A DNA stretch of 64,000 nt from Ralstonia sp. 25mfcol4.1 (lineage in GTDB: Bacteria; Pseudomonadota; Gammaproteobacteria; Burkholderiales; Burkholderiaceae). Positions within the stretch are counted from its first letter, which is position 1; the number at the start of each line of letters is the position of its first letter. Positions 52,294-60,210 of the stretch are shown here, piece by piece. Location: contig NZ_FNJO01000021.1 of assembly GCF_900104095.1 (NCBI RefSeq), positions 17,790-81,789 of the forward strand, in the 5' to 3' direction. Both the position numbers and the translations under genes were made by a program. The notes under the pieces are model-generated. The model saw nothing but the letters and a program-made list of their open reading frames with translations, searched no databases and was not told where the DNA came from.

Positions 52294-53673
52294 CTACTGC
52301 GCCACGCCCGGAATCGTCAGCGACACCGGCATGGCTTCGGTCCCGGCGGTACACGAGACGATCACCGTGAAGGGTCCTGAGCCGGTGGGCACCACCGACG
52401 CCAGGTTGCCCCCATGCGGCACGATCGACACCGGACCGCTGCCCACCTCCCAGTTCCACGTGCCATTGCATCCCATGATGCCTTCGTCGATGCCACGGTG
52501 CAGCAGGTGCGCGGAGACCGGCGCACCGCCGCCCGGCACGATGAACGGGTCCGGGCCGCTATAGATCAGCCCCCATGTCGGCTGCTCGGTCACCAGCAGC
52601 TGGGCGCGTGGCTTGGCGGTGAGCGTCAGGCTGCCGGCCATTTCCTCCAGCACGCTCTGCAGCGGGGCGATGCCGGTCGGGCGGCTGGTGGTCACCGTGG
52701 TCACGCGCGTGGCCGAGTTCGGCACCACCGCCAGCGAGGGCGAGGTGGTCATGTACGTCCACAGCCCGGTGAAGGCGGCCGTGGCATCGCTCTCGTCATT
52801 GCGCAGCACGCGCGAGTCGTAGGTCTGCGGGTAGCCGTTCAGCACGTTCAACGCGTTGATCTGCTTGCCGTACTGCGACAGCACCAGGCGATAGGTCGAC
52901 ACGCTGGTCTTGAATACCGACACCAGGAAGGCGGCGGTCAAGGTATTGCCGTCGGGGGCGGTGACTTGCACCGTCACCAAGGACTGCGCCGTCGTGTCGC
53001 TGGTATTGACGCCGCGCAGCGTGCCCACGTTGGTGGTGCCGGTGGCCTGGACGGCCGTCGTGCTGCTGCGCCATGTCCAGCCCGTGGCTGCGCCCGAGCG
53101 GTCCGCGCCGTCGCTGTCGATCAGCGATGCCGTTACCGGCAGCACCTGGCCATTGGTCATCGACAGCACCGGATATGGCAGCGCCAGGCTGTACGTCCGC
53201 ACGCCCGGTGCCACCACCGTGATCGTGGCGGCCACCTGTGGGAGCACGGTGGTGGTGCCATTGGCGCCGGCCACCGTTGCCGCCACGTTCACCGACGTGG
53301 TGCCCACGCCCACGCCGGTCACCACGGCGCTGCCAGGAATGGTGCCGTTGGCCACCGCCCCCACAGAGCCGTTGCCGCTGTTCCAGACGAAGGTCGTGGC
53401 GCCCGTGACATCGTTGCCGAGATCGTCGACGACCGATGCCGTCAGCGAGATGGTGCTGCCCACGGCTACCTGCCCCGACGTACGGTTCATGACCAGCGTG
53501 TACGACTTGGCGACGGCCGTGCTGCCGCCACCGCCGTTGCCGCCGGCATCGCCTCCGGTGCCCGCGGGGGCCGTCGTGCCGGCGCCCGAGCTGCCGCCAC
53601 CGCCGCCACATGCCGCCATCAGCATGGCCGTCGCCATGCACGCGATCCACCCCGTCCACGTACGTGTACGCAT
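52294..53673 (-). CDS. Lipoprotein with bacterial Ig-like repeats
   Basis: A 459-residue outer-envelope lipoprotein. The signal ends in the lipobox LMAAC (Cys near residue 22), followed by a Gly/Ser/Thr-rich linker. At least two Ig-like (Big_2-type) repeats follow: TSGQVAVGSTISLTASVVDDLGNDVTGA and a second unit near residues 160-245 (PVLSMTNGQVLPVTASLIDSDGADRSG). The C-terminal part has GGGAPVSAHLLHRG and a final beta region with two Cys. Function unknown; such proteins often adhere or bind surface ligands. Confidence 0.8.
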   Translation of the reverse strand: MRTRTWTGWIACMATAMLMAACGGGGGSSGAGTTAPAGTGGDAGGNGGGGSTAVAKSYTLVMNRTSGQVAVGSTISLTASVVDDLGNDVTGATTFVWNSGNGSVGAVANGTIPGSAVVTGVGVGTTSVNVAATVAGANGTTTVLPQVAATITVVAPGVRTYSLALPYPVLSMTNGQVLPVTASLIDSDGADRSGAATGWTWRSSTTAVQATGTTNVGTLRGVNTSDTTAQSLVTVQVTAPDGNTLTAAFLVSVFKTSVSTYRLVLSQYGKQINALNVLNGYPQTYDSRVLRNDESDATAAFTGLWTYMTTSPSLAVVPNSATRVTTVTTSRPTGIAPLQSVLEEMAGSLTLTAKPRAQLLVTEQPTWGLIYSGPDPFIVPGGGAPVSAHLLHRGIDEGIMGCNGTWNWEVGSGPVSIVPHGGNLASVVPTGSGPFTVIVSCTAGTEAMPVSLTIPGVAQ

Positions 53674-53867
53674 GATTGCCCCCTTGTCGTTATCGATCCC
53701 GTTCCTGCTGCTGCCAGCCTAGGCGGGAAGTGAATGGCGATGTACTGGCCAGAGGATTGAGCGCCAACCCACATATCGGGTGGAACTCATCCGTTCGGGG
53801 TAAAGCTCTGACGTGCGGTGCCCCGCATTGCCGGCCGAATCAGACCTGTCAGACGACATGCCGACGG

Positions 53868-53896
53868 TTGACGCTGTGGTGCGTTTTGCACTACCC
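53868..53896 (+). promoter_or_regulatory. Possible leuA promoter
   Basis: TTGACG at 53868-53873 with a 17-bp spacer before CTACCC at 53891-53896. The -35 is good, the -10 weak. It lies 51 bp upstream of the leader ATG. Confidence 0.35.
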
Positions 53897-53946
53897 TCCT
53901 CCTGTTCGTCCGCGCTTAGATGGCGCGACGATATCCTTCTCGCACG

Positions 53947-54111
53947 ATGCCAGCCAACGCCCTCATCCTCCGCCACGCCGCAGATGCCTCGCGCATCGGT
54001 GCCGCCGTGCGCGCGCGTGTTGATGGTTCGCTGGCCGCCCTGACGTCGTGCCGCGCCCTGCTGGGCGCTTCCTCGCTACTGCTAGGCCTACCGATCGGTT
54101 GCCGGGCCTAG
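53947..54111 (+). CDS. Leucine leader peptide of leuA
   Basis: A 54-codon frame from ATG 53947 (or 34 codons from GTG 54007) ending at TAG 54111. It carries a Leu cluster near the end, LLGASSLLLGLP, in which TCG CTA CTG CTA GGC CTA uses three CTA codons, which look rare in the surrounding genes. Rare-codon Leu clusters are the hallmark of leuL leaders. The start has no obvious ribosome-binding site, so the exact N-terminus is uncertain. Confidence 0.65.
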   Translation: MPANALILRHAADASRIGAAVRARVDGSLAALTSCRALLGASSLLLGLPIGCRA

Positions 54112-54149
54112 TGCCCTGTGGCAGTTCGGCAGCCGTTCGCCACTTTTTT
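54082..54149 (+). promoter_or_regulatory. Leucine attenuator (alternative hairpins and terminator)
   Basis: CTAGGCC (54082-54088) pairs with GGCCTAG (54105-54111) around the palindrome ACCGATCGGT, giving the 1:2 pause stem over the Leu codons. CGGTTGCC (54096-54103) can pair with GGCAGCCG (54128-54135) as an antiterminator. GTGGC (54118-54122) pairs with GCCAC (54139-54143) and is followed by six T, the terminator. Antiterminator and terminator are mutually exclusive. Confidence 0.7.
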
Positions 54150-54208
54150 CCGTCTTTCCGTTTTTTCCGTTCACGCGAAGCCCTCGTATGCCGAGCCGCT
54201 TCCTGATG

Positions 54209-54225
54209 CTTCCTTAGCGAGGAAG
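54209..54225 (+). promoter_or_regulatory. Hairpin over the leuA ribosome-binding site
   Basis: CTTCCT (54209-54214) pairs with AGGAAG (54220-54225), the first part of the AGGAAGGAG ribosome-binding site nine bases before the leuA ATG. This could damp translation when unmelted. Confidence 0.4.
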
Positions 54226-54233
54226 GAGATGCC

Positions 54234-55928
54234 ATGCCCATGTTGCGCAACCCCGCCGCCAAGTACCGTCCCGCCACCGTTGTCGATTTGCCTGACCGTG
54301 CGTGGCCATCGCGCCAGATCACCCGCGCACCGCGCTGGATGAGCACCGACCTGCGCGACGGCAACCAGGCGCTGATCGAGCCGATGAACAGCGCCCGCAA
54401 GCTGCGCTTCTTCGAACAGCTGGTGAAGGTCGGTCTCAAGGAAATCGAGGTCGCGTTCCCGTCGGCATCGCAGACCGATTTCGATTTCGTGCGCATGCTG
54501 ATCGAGGAAGACCGCATTCCGGACGACGTCACCATCGTGGTGCTGACGCAGGCGCGTGAAGACCTGATCCGTCGCACCGTGGAATCCGTGCGCGGCGCCA
54601 GGCGCGCCACCGTTCACCTCTACAACCCGATCGCCCCGGCCTGGCGCCGCATCGTCTTCAATGCGTCGCGCGACGAGATCAAGGAGGTGGCCGTGTCCGG
54701 CACGCGCCTGATCCGCGAGCTGACCGATGCCATGCCGGAAACGGCCTGGACGTACGAATACTCGCCGGAGACCTTCAGCCTGGCCGAACTTGATTTCTCG
54801 CTGGAAGTTTCTGATGCGGTGTCGGCCGTCTGGCAGCCGGATGCTGCGCGCCCGATGATCCTGAACCTGCCGACCACGGTGGAATGCAGCACGCCCAACG
54901 TCTTTGCCGACCAGATCGAATGGATGCACCGGCATCTGGCGCGACGCGAACACATCGTGCTGTCCGTCCATCCGCATAACGACCGCGGCACCGCCGTGGC
55001 CGCCGCCGAACTGGCCGTGATGGCCGGCGCCGACCGCGTGGAAGGCTGCCTGTTCGGCAATGGCGAACGCACCGGCAACGTCGATCTGGTCACGCTGGCG
55101 CTGAACCTTTACACCCAGGGGGTGGATCCGGAACTCGATTTTTCCGATATCGACGAAGTGCGCCAGTGCGTGGAACACTGCAACCAGCTGCCCGTGCATC
55201 CGCGCCATCCGTACGTGGGCGATCTGGTCTTCACGGCCTTCTCGGGCTCGCATCAGGACGCCATCCGCAAGGGCTTTGCGCAACAGAAGCCCGACGCCAT
55301 CTGGGAAGTGCCCTACCTCCCGATCGACCCCGCCGACCTGGGCCGCAGCTACGACGCGGTGATCCGCGTGAACAGCCAGTCGGGCAAGGGCGGCATGGCG
55401 TACCTGCTGGAGCAGGCCCATGGCATCTTCATGCCGCGCCGCCTGCAGATCGAGTTCAGCCGCGCGGTGCAGGTGATGACCGACGAGACCGGGCTGGAAG
55501 CCAGCGCCGAGGACCTCTACGCACTGTTCCGCCGCGAGTACCTCGACGTAGATGCGCCGCTGCGCTATGTGTCGCACCGCATGGTGTCGACCAGCGACAA
55601 CGCCGTGGAAATCGAGATGGAAGTGACACGCGACGGGCAGCCGGTGCGGGTGCGCGGTGCGGGCAACGGGCCCATCGATGCCACCGTCGATGCGTTTTCA
55701 CGCGGCCTGGGCATTGCCGTGCGGGTGATGGACTATCACGAGCACGCCATGACCACCGGCGCCGATGCCAATGCGGCCTGCTATGTGGAAGTGCGGGTTG
55801 GCGATTCGCCGACGGGATTTGGCGCCGGCGTGGACGCCAGCATCGTCACGGCATCGCTGAAGGCCATGGTGTCGGGCGTCAACCGGCATCTGCGGGCGCA
55901 GGGCCACGACCAGGCCCGGGCTGCGTGA
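54234..55928 (+). CDS. leuA: 2-isopropylmalate synthase
   Basis: Condenses acetyl-CoA with 2-oxoisovalerate in the first committed step of leucine synthesis. The 564-residue protein has the catalytic segment RDGNQ at 41-45, EVAFPSASQTDFDFVR, the metal site HPHND at 246-250, and the C-terminal allosteric LeuA dimer domain (about 430-555). The length fits the long (LeuA type 2, Mycobacterium/Corynebacterium-like) group. AGGAAGGAG precedes the ATG. It is preceded by a leucine attenuator and not followed by other leu genes. Confidence 0.95.
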   Translation: MPMLRNPAAKYRPATVVDLPDRAWPSRQITRAPRWMSTDLRDGNQALIEPMNSARKLRFFEQLVKVGLKEIEVAFPSASQTDFDFVRMLIEEDRIPDDVTIVVLTQAREDLIRRTVESVRGARRATVHLYNPIAPAWRRIVFNASRDEIKEVAVSGTRLIRELTDAMPETAWTYEYSPETFSLAELDFSLEVSDAVSAVWQPDAARPMILNLPTTVECSTPNVFADQIEWMHRHLARREHIVLSVHPHNDRGTAVAAAELAVMAGADRVEGCLFGNGERTGNVDLVTLALNLYTQGVDPELDFSDIDEVRQCVEHCNQLPVHPRHPYVGDLVFTAFSGSHQDAIRKGFAQQKPDAIWEVPYLPIDPADLGRSYDAVIRVNSQSGKGGMAYLLEQAHGIFMPRRLQIEFSRAVQVMTDETGLEASAEDLYALFRREYLDVDAPLRYVSHRMVSTSDNAVEIEMEVTRDGQPVRVRGAGNGPIDATVDAFSRGLGIAVRVMDYHEHAMTTGADANAACYVEVRVGDSPTGFGAGVDASIVTASLKAMVSGVNRHLRAQGHDQARAA

Positions 55929-55967
55929 TCCGCGGGTTGAACTGATCCGCTGATCTGGCTGAAAAAC

Positions 55968-55995
55968 GGTGTGCCCTGCCCCCACAGGGCACACC
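55968..55995. terminator. Strong 11-bp hairpin after leuA
   Basis: GGTGTGCCCTG and CAGGGCACACC form a perfect stem 40 bp after the leuA stop. On the plus strand no T run follows (TGAAAAG); on the minus strand GTTTTTC follows. It most likely stops or stabilises leuA transcripts, but the U tract is on the wrong side for a classic terminator. Confidence 0.5.
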
Positions 55996-56284
55996 TGAAA
56001 AGACGTCCTGACGGACGCCCACGACATGCGCGGTGCACAACCACGAGCCCACAGCGTAAGGGCCGCAAAGCGGCTGCGCCACGAATAAATCCGCATGTCC
56101 ATAGAAGCATTCACCTTGTGTCGCAAGCCCGCGCGGGGCGGCGACGCCGCAGCGGTGTCGCGCATTGACGACGCAGTTCCATCCAATTTGCGTGGGCTGC
56201 ACTTCACTTGTCCTGCATCAAGGTTTGGGTGCCTCGCACAAGACACACTGGTCGCACTTTTTCGATGTTTTGTGCCTGACCAAC
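55996..56284. other. Intergenic region upstream of ompW, with FNR-like site
   Basis: About 290 bp with no gene. TTGTCCTGCATCAA (56208-56221) matches the FNR/Anr box TTGAT-N4-ATCAA at eight of ten positions. ompW is FNR-controlled in E. coli, so a low-oxygen site is plausible. No good -10 is seen at the class II spacing. Confidence 0.35.
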
Positions 56285-56941
56285 ATGACCACTGCAATTT
56301 CTCCCCGCCGCAAGACCCTCGTTTCCTCGATTGGCATGGCGCTCGCCGCCGCCACCATCGGCACCATTTCCGCGCCTGCCGTCGCCGCTGACGAAGCGCA
56401 GGGCAACTGGATGGTGCGCCTGCGCGGCACCTATCTGGACATGGCCAACAAGTCGGACCCCGTAGGCGGCGTTGGGGCATCGGATCGCATCCACGTCAAC
56501 AACAAGTGGATTCCGGAAGTCGATATCACGTATTTCATCGTGCCGCATATCGCGGCCGAACTGGTGCTGACCATCCCGCAGAAGCAGGACGTGAGCCTTG
56601 ACGGAACGAAGATCGGCACGTTCAAGCACCTGCCGCCGAGCATCCTGCTGCAGTACCACTTCCTGCCGAACGGCACGTTCCGCCCGTACGTCGGTGCCGG
56701 CGTGAACGCGACACGCATCTATGGCGCCGATCTGGCCGGTGGCACGCTGGGTCTGGACAAGTGGAGCGTGGGTCCGGCCCTGCAGATCGGCATGGACTAC
56801 AAGCTCAACAAGAACTGGTTCCTGAACGTGGACGCCAAAAAGGTCTGGATTTCCAGCAACGTCTACGCCAATGGTGTCAAGGTGTCGACTGTCAACCTCG
56901 ACCCGTGGCTGTTTAGCGCCGGCGTGGGCTATCGCTTCTGA
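56285..56941 (+). CDS. ompW: Outer membrane protein W family porin
   Basis: A 218-residue eight-stranded beta-barrel. The signal peptide ends after about residue 34 (APAVA). Family blocks: GNWMVRLRGTYLDMANKSDP, WIPEVDITYFIVPHIAAELVLTIPQKQDV, FRPYVGAGVNATRIYG and the terminal GVGYRF with C-terminal aromatic. The start is placed at MTTAISPRRK, where the signal begins; a frame 40 codons longer lacks one. A strong terminator follows. Confidence 0.93.
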   Translation: MTTAISPRRKTLVSSIGMALAAATIGTISAPAVAADEAQGNWMVRLRGTYLDMANKSDPVGGVGASDRIHVNNKWIPEVDITYFIVPHIAAELVLTIPQKQDVSLDGTKIGTFKHLPPSILLQYHFLPNGTFRPYVGAGVNATRIYGADLAGGTLGLDKWSVGPALQIGMDYKLNKNWFLNVDAKKVWISSNVYANGVKVSTVNLDPWLFSAGVGYRF

Positions 56942-57028
56942 CCGCCAACGAAATTACGGTTTTTCCGAGACTTTCCACTTTGTCTCCTCGAAGGAAGGCC
57001 GCCTAACCGACGTCCTTCCCGCCTCACT

Positions 57029-57055
57029 GCGCGCGGCAACCCCGCGCGCTTTTTT
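57029..57055 (+). terminator. Rho-independent terminator of ompW
   Basis: GCGCGCGG pairs with CCGCGCGC over a CAACC loop, followed by six T and ATTT. It lies about 90 bp after the ompW stop. Confidence 0.85.
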
Positions 57056-57109
57056 ATTTCTGATTCGCCTCGGAGGGCGTGAGGCGGGCCATGTGCTGGC
57101 GCCCTGGCG

Positions 57110-58600
57110 TTAGCGGAACGCCGGTTCGTCGAAGCTGCGCAGCTTGCGCGAGTGCAATTCCTCGACGCCGTTCTCGCGCAGGATGCGGATGGCTTCCAGG
57201 CCGATCGACATGTGCTGGCTGACGCGCTGGCGGTAGAACGCGTTGGCCATGCCACGCAGTTTCAACTCGCCATGCAATGGCTTGTCGGATACGCAAAGCA
57301 GCGTGCCATAGGGTACGCGCAGGCGGAAGCCATTGGCAGCCACGGCCGCGCTTTCCATGTCGATCGCAATCGCCCGCGACTGGTTGAAGCGCGCGTACAG
57401 CGCCTTCGACTTCAGCTCCCAGTTACGGTCGTCGGTCGACACCACCGTGCCGGTGCGCATGCGCGTCTTCATCTCGGTGCCGGACAAACCCGTGACACGG
57501 GCCACCGCTTCCTGGAGCGCCACCTGGATTTCGGCGATCGGCGGCACCGGCACCCACGGTGGCAGGTCGTGGTCCAGCACATGATCGTCGCGCACGTAGG
57601 CGTGTGCCAGCACGTAATCGCCCAGTTGCTGCGAGCGGCGCAGGCCGCCGCAGTGGCCCACCATCAGCCAGCAATGCGGCCGCAACACGGCCAGGTGGTC
57701 GGTCATGGTCTTGGCGTTCGACGGGCCCACGCCGATGTTCACCAGCGTCACGCCGAGGCCGTCCTCGCGCACCAGGTGATAGGCCGGCATTTGCGGCAGC
57801 GCCTTCGGGCGCGACGCGTCGTCAGGTTCGACGCCGCCCAGGTCCTGCACCACATCGCCCGGTTCGACAAACCGCACGTACCCGTCGCCACCGTCGCCGG
57901 CCATCAGGTTGCGGCCCAATGTCACGAACTCGTCGACATATCGCTGATAGTTCGTGAACAGCACGAAGCGCTGGAAGTGATGCGGCGCCGTGCCCGTGTA
58001 GTGGTAAAGCCGCTGCAGCGCCAGGTCCACGCGTTCGGCCGGGAACAGCGACAACGGCCAGGCTTCGCCCGGTGTCGGCTCGTAGGTGCCGTTGGCAATC
58101 GAATCGTCGATGCGGCTCAGCTCAGGCAGCACGAACGAGGCTTCCAGTTCGCGGGCCTGGGTATAGCTGATGTCGGTGGTCGATGCCTCGATCACGAACG
58201 GCAGCGGAATCGGCCGGCGCGACAGGCCCACCACCACCGGCACGCGGTGATAGCGCATCAGCCGCTCGATCTGGTCGCGGTAGTAGTCGCACAGCAGATC
58301 CGGCCGCGTGACCGTGGTGCCGTACACACCGGGATAGGCCACCGTGCCCCACGACGGTCGGCTGTCGGTGACCATGGTTTCCAGGTTGACGGAGATGCCG
58401 AGATACGGGTAGCACGCGTGGGCCGCCGATGGCAGCGGCTTGCCCTTGGCAAACGCGTCGAAGCGCGCACGCACGGCTGCCACGGAGCTGTCGTAGATCT
58501 CGCGGATACGCGCCATGGCGCTATCGGCATCGCTGAACTCGGCCAGCTGATCGGCCGGGTGTGCGGAGGAGAAGATCGGGGCGTTCATGGCAGCCATCAT
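57110..58600 (-). CDS. amn: AMP nucleosidase
   Basis: Hydrolyses AMP to adenine and ribose-5-phosphate. At about 496 residues it is near the E. coli Amn length. It shows the N-terminal Amn domain (HACYPYLGISVNLETMVTDSRP, YPGVYGTTVTRPDLLCDYYRDQ) and the phosphorylase-like domain (VTLVNIGVGPSNAKTMTDHLAV, LMVGHCGGLR, AIDMESAAVAANGFR). Three close ATGs (58600, 58597, 58588) are possible; GGAAG precedes the first. The open frame extends 147 codons upstream over the GNAT gene and is a shadow there. Confidence 0.95.
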   Translation of the reverse strand: MMAAMNAPIFSSAHPADQLAEFSDADSAMARIREIYDSSVAAVRARFDAFAKGKPLPSAAHACYPYLGISVNLETMVTDSRPSWGTVAYPGVYGTTVTRPDLLCDYYRDQIERLMRYHRVPVVVGLSRRPIPLPFVIEASTTDISYTQARELEASFVLPELSRIDDSIANGTYEPTPGEAWPLSLFPAERVDLALQRLYHYTGTAPHHFQRFVLFTNYQRYVDEFVTLGRNLMAGDGGDGYVRFVEPGDVVQDLGGVEPDDASRPKALPQMPAYHLVREDGLGVTLVNIGVGPSNAKTMTDHLAVLRPHCWLMVGHCGGLRRSQQLGDYVLAHAYVRDDHVLDHDLPPWVPVPPIAEIQVALQEAVARVTGLSGTEMKTRMRTGTVVSTDDRNWELKSKALYARFNQSRAIAIDMESAAVAANGFRLRVPYGTLLCVSDKPLHGELKLRGMANAFYRQRVSQHMSIGLEAIRILRENGVEELHSRKLRSFDEPAFR

Positions 58601-58847
58601 ACCGCCAGCTTCCGGCGCGCGACAGGCCGTTGCGCGCCCCGCGCCGGGATTGCCCGTGCGTGCGGACGGTCGCATTTTCCGGACAAAGTTGTTTGACGCC
58701 GCCGCATCGGCTTCGCTACACTCTGCGCCGAAATGCGCGACGAATTGCGCGACACATCGCGCGAAAACGCGGCGCAGCCGCTCTGCGCCCCCCACTTCTG
58801 GAGGGTCTGCATGCATGCGCCCCGGAATCACGCAGGAGGAATTGTCG

Positions 58848-59237
58848 ATGGAAATCCGTAATCCGTTGCCCGCAGAGGTGGAGGCGGCCCGGCGGCTGCT
58901 GGCGGCCAACGGTTGGGAACAACGGGTCGGCAATCCCGAGCGGTTCGCGCAACTGATCGCCAACTCCCAACGCGTGGCGGTGGCGGTGGAAAACGGCGAG
59001 GTCATCGGCTTTGCCCGGGCGCTCTGCGACGATATCTCCAACGGCTACATCTCGATGGTCGCCGTGGCGCCACAGCATCGCCGCCGCGGCATCGGCCGCG
59101 CATTGCTGCGACATGTCATGGGCAACGACCCGGACATCACCTGGGTTCTGCGCGCAGCACGCTCCTCCGAAGCCGCATTCTTCGGCCAGTTGGGCTTCAC
59201 GCCATCGATGGTGGCGATGGAGTGGCGCCGGCGCTAA
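58848..59237 (+). CDS. GNAT-family N-acetyltransferase
   Basis: A 129-residue acetyltransferase. The acetyl-CoA pyrophosphate loop is QHRRRGIGRALLRH, preceded by the beta4 strand YISMVAVAP and followed by AARSSEAAFFGQLGFTPS. AGGAGGA lies six bases before the ATG. The substrate is unknown. It is divergent from amn, with about 247 bp between. Confidence 0.9.
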   Translation: MEIRNPLPAEVEAARRLLAANGWEQRVGNPERFAQLIANSQRVAVAVENGEVIGFARALCDDISNGYISMVAVAPQHRRRGIGRALLRHVMGNDPDITWVLRAARSSEAAFFGQLGFTPSMVAMEWRRR

Positions 59238-59270
59238 GGCGCGGCGGCTCCCCCTGCCGGCGCTGTCCGG

Positions 59271-60011
59271 CTACTGTTCCATCGCATGGCGAAGCTCTTC
59301 GGCAGTTCCCATCTGGCGGAACAGCTTGCCACCGGGCGCAAACCGGTCGGCACTCGATAATCCCCCAACCACCACTGGATCGAACCCCGCGTCGCGCACC
59401 AGCCCGGCCGCCACGGACAGCGCCTCGGCGTCGTTGCTGGCCATCGGCACCGCCATCAGCGGCGGCTTGCGGTGACTTTCACGCGTGAACTCCGCCGCCC
59501 CCGTGAAATTGAACACGCGCACGATGCGCGCACCGGCCAGGTATTTGGCCGTGGTGGGCCCGATGCCGTTGGCCTTGACCTCGTCCACGATGGCGCCGTC
59601 GCGCGCCGCCACGGCATTGGTGGCGTCCAGCACGATCTTGCCCTGCCAGCGGTTCTGCTGGCCCACATCCGGCACCGCACCATAAGGCACCGCAAGCAGG
59701 ATCACGTCGGCAAATGCCACGGCCTGGGCGACGGTACCGGCCTGGGCCAGCGGCCCGAGGGAATCGGTCAGCGCCTTCAGTTCCTCGGGATGGCGCGACG
59801 CGAACATCACCGGGTGTCCCGCCTTCACCAGCAGGCTGCCCACCGCGCCGCCCAGCCGGCCCGAGCCGACCACGCCGATCTTCGATTTCGTCTTGCGATG
59901 GACCGGCTGCGCCACGGCGTGCCAGGCCGGTAGCGCCAGCAGCATGGACCACCCGCCGGCAATCATAAGCCTGCGCCGCCCGTGCGACATTCGTTGAAAT
60001 TCGTGCGTCAT
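59271..60011 (-). CDS. Exported F420/NADP-type (NADPH-dependent F420 reductase-like) oxidoreductase
   Basis: A 246-residue protein with a Rossmann domain like the NADPH:F420 oxidoreductases: IGVVGSGRLGGAVGSLL (Gly loop 49-55), VMFASRHPEEL, AVPYGAVPDV, LDATNAV and FNFTGAAEF. Unusually it has an N-terminal twin-arginine-like signal (GRRRLMIAGGWSMLLALPAWHAVAQ, residues 11-35), hence likely a periplasmic or anchored form. GGAGGG precedes the chosen ATG. The cofactor may be NADP alone, since F420 is rare in this group; that is inference. Confidence 0.8.
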   Translation of the reverse strand: MTHEFQRMSHGRRRLMIAGGWSMLLALPAWHAVAQPVHRKTKSKIGVVGSGRLGGAVGSLLVKAGHPVMFASRHPEELKALTDSLGPLAQAGTVAQAVAFADVILLAVPYGAVPDVGQQNRWQGKIVLDATNAVAARDGAIVDEVKANGIGPTTAKYLAGARIVRVFNFTGAAEFTRESHRKPPLMAVPMASNDAEALSVAAGLVRDAGFDPVVVGGLSSADRFAPGGKLFRQMGTAEELRHAMEQ

Positions 60012-60210
60012 CGCCTGCCCTCCGCGTTGTCCCGCTCCGATCACTCTAGGCGAATCCCCATGAAAAAGCCGGGGATGCCGTGACGTCAGGCTGTCACAGG
60101 TACGTCATTCCCGGTTCATAAACTGTCGCGCGGCCACGTGCCGCACACGCCGCACCGGCTGCGCGCGACGTACCCAACAACCGACACCACAACAACAACG
60201 GGGAAGAACA

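Noticed and set aside
58601..59041. A 147-residue extension of AMP nucleosidase
   Set aside because: It runs antisense over the GNAT gene and lacks similarity; the normal Amn length is reached from 58600.
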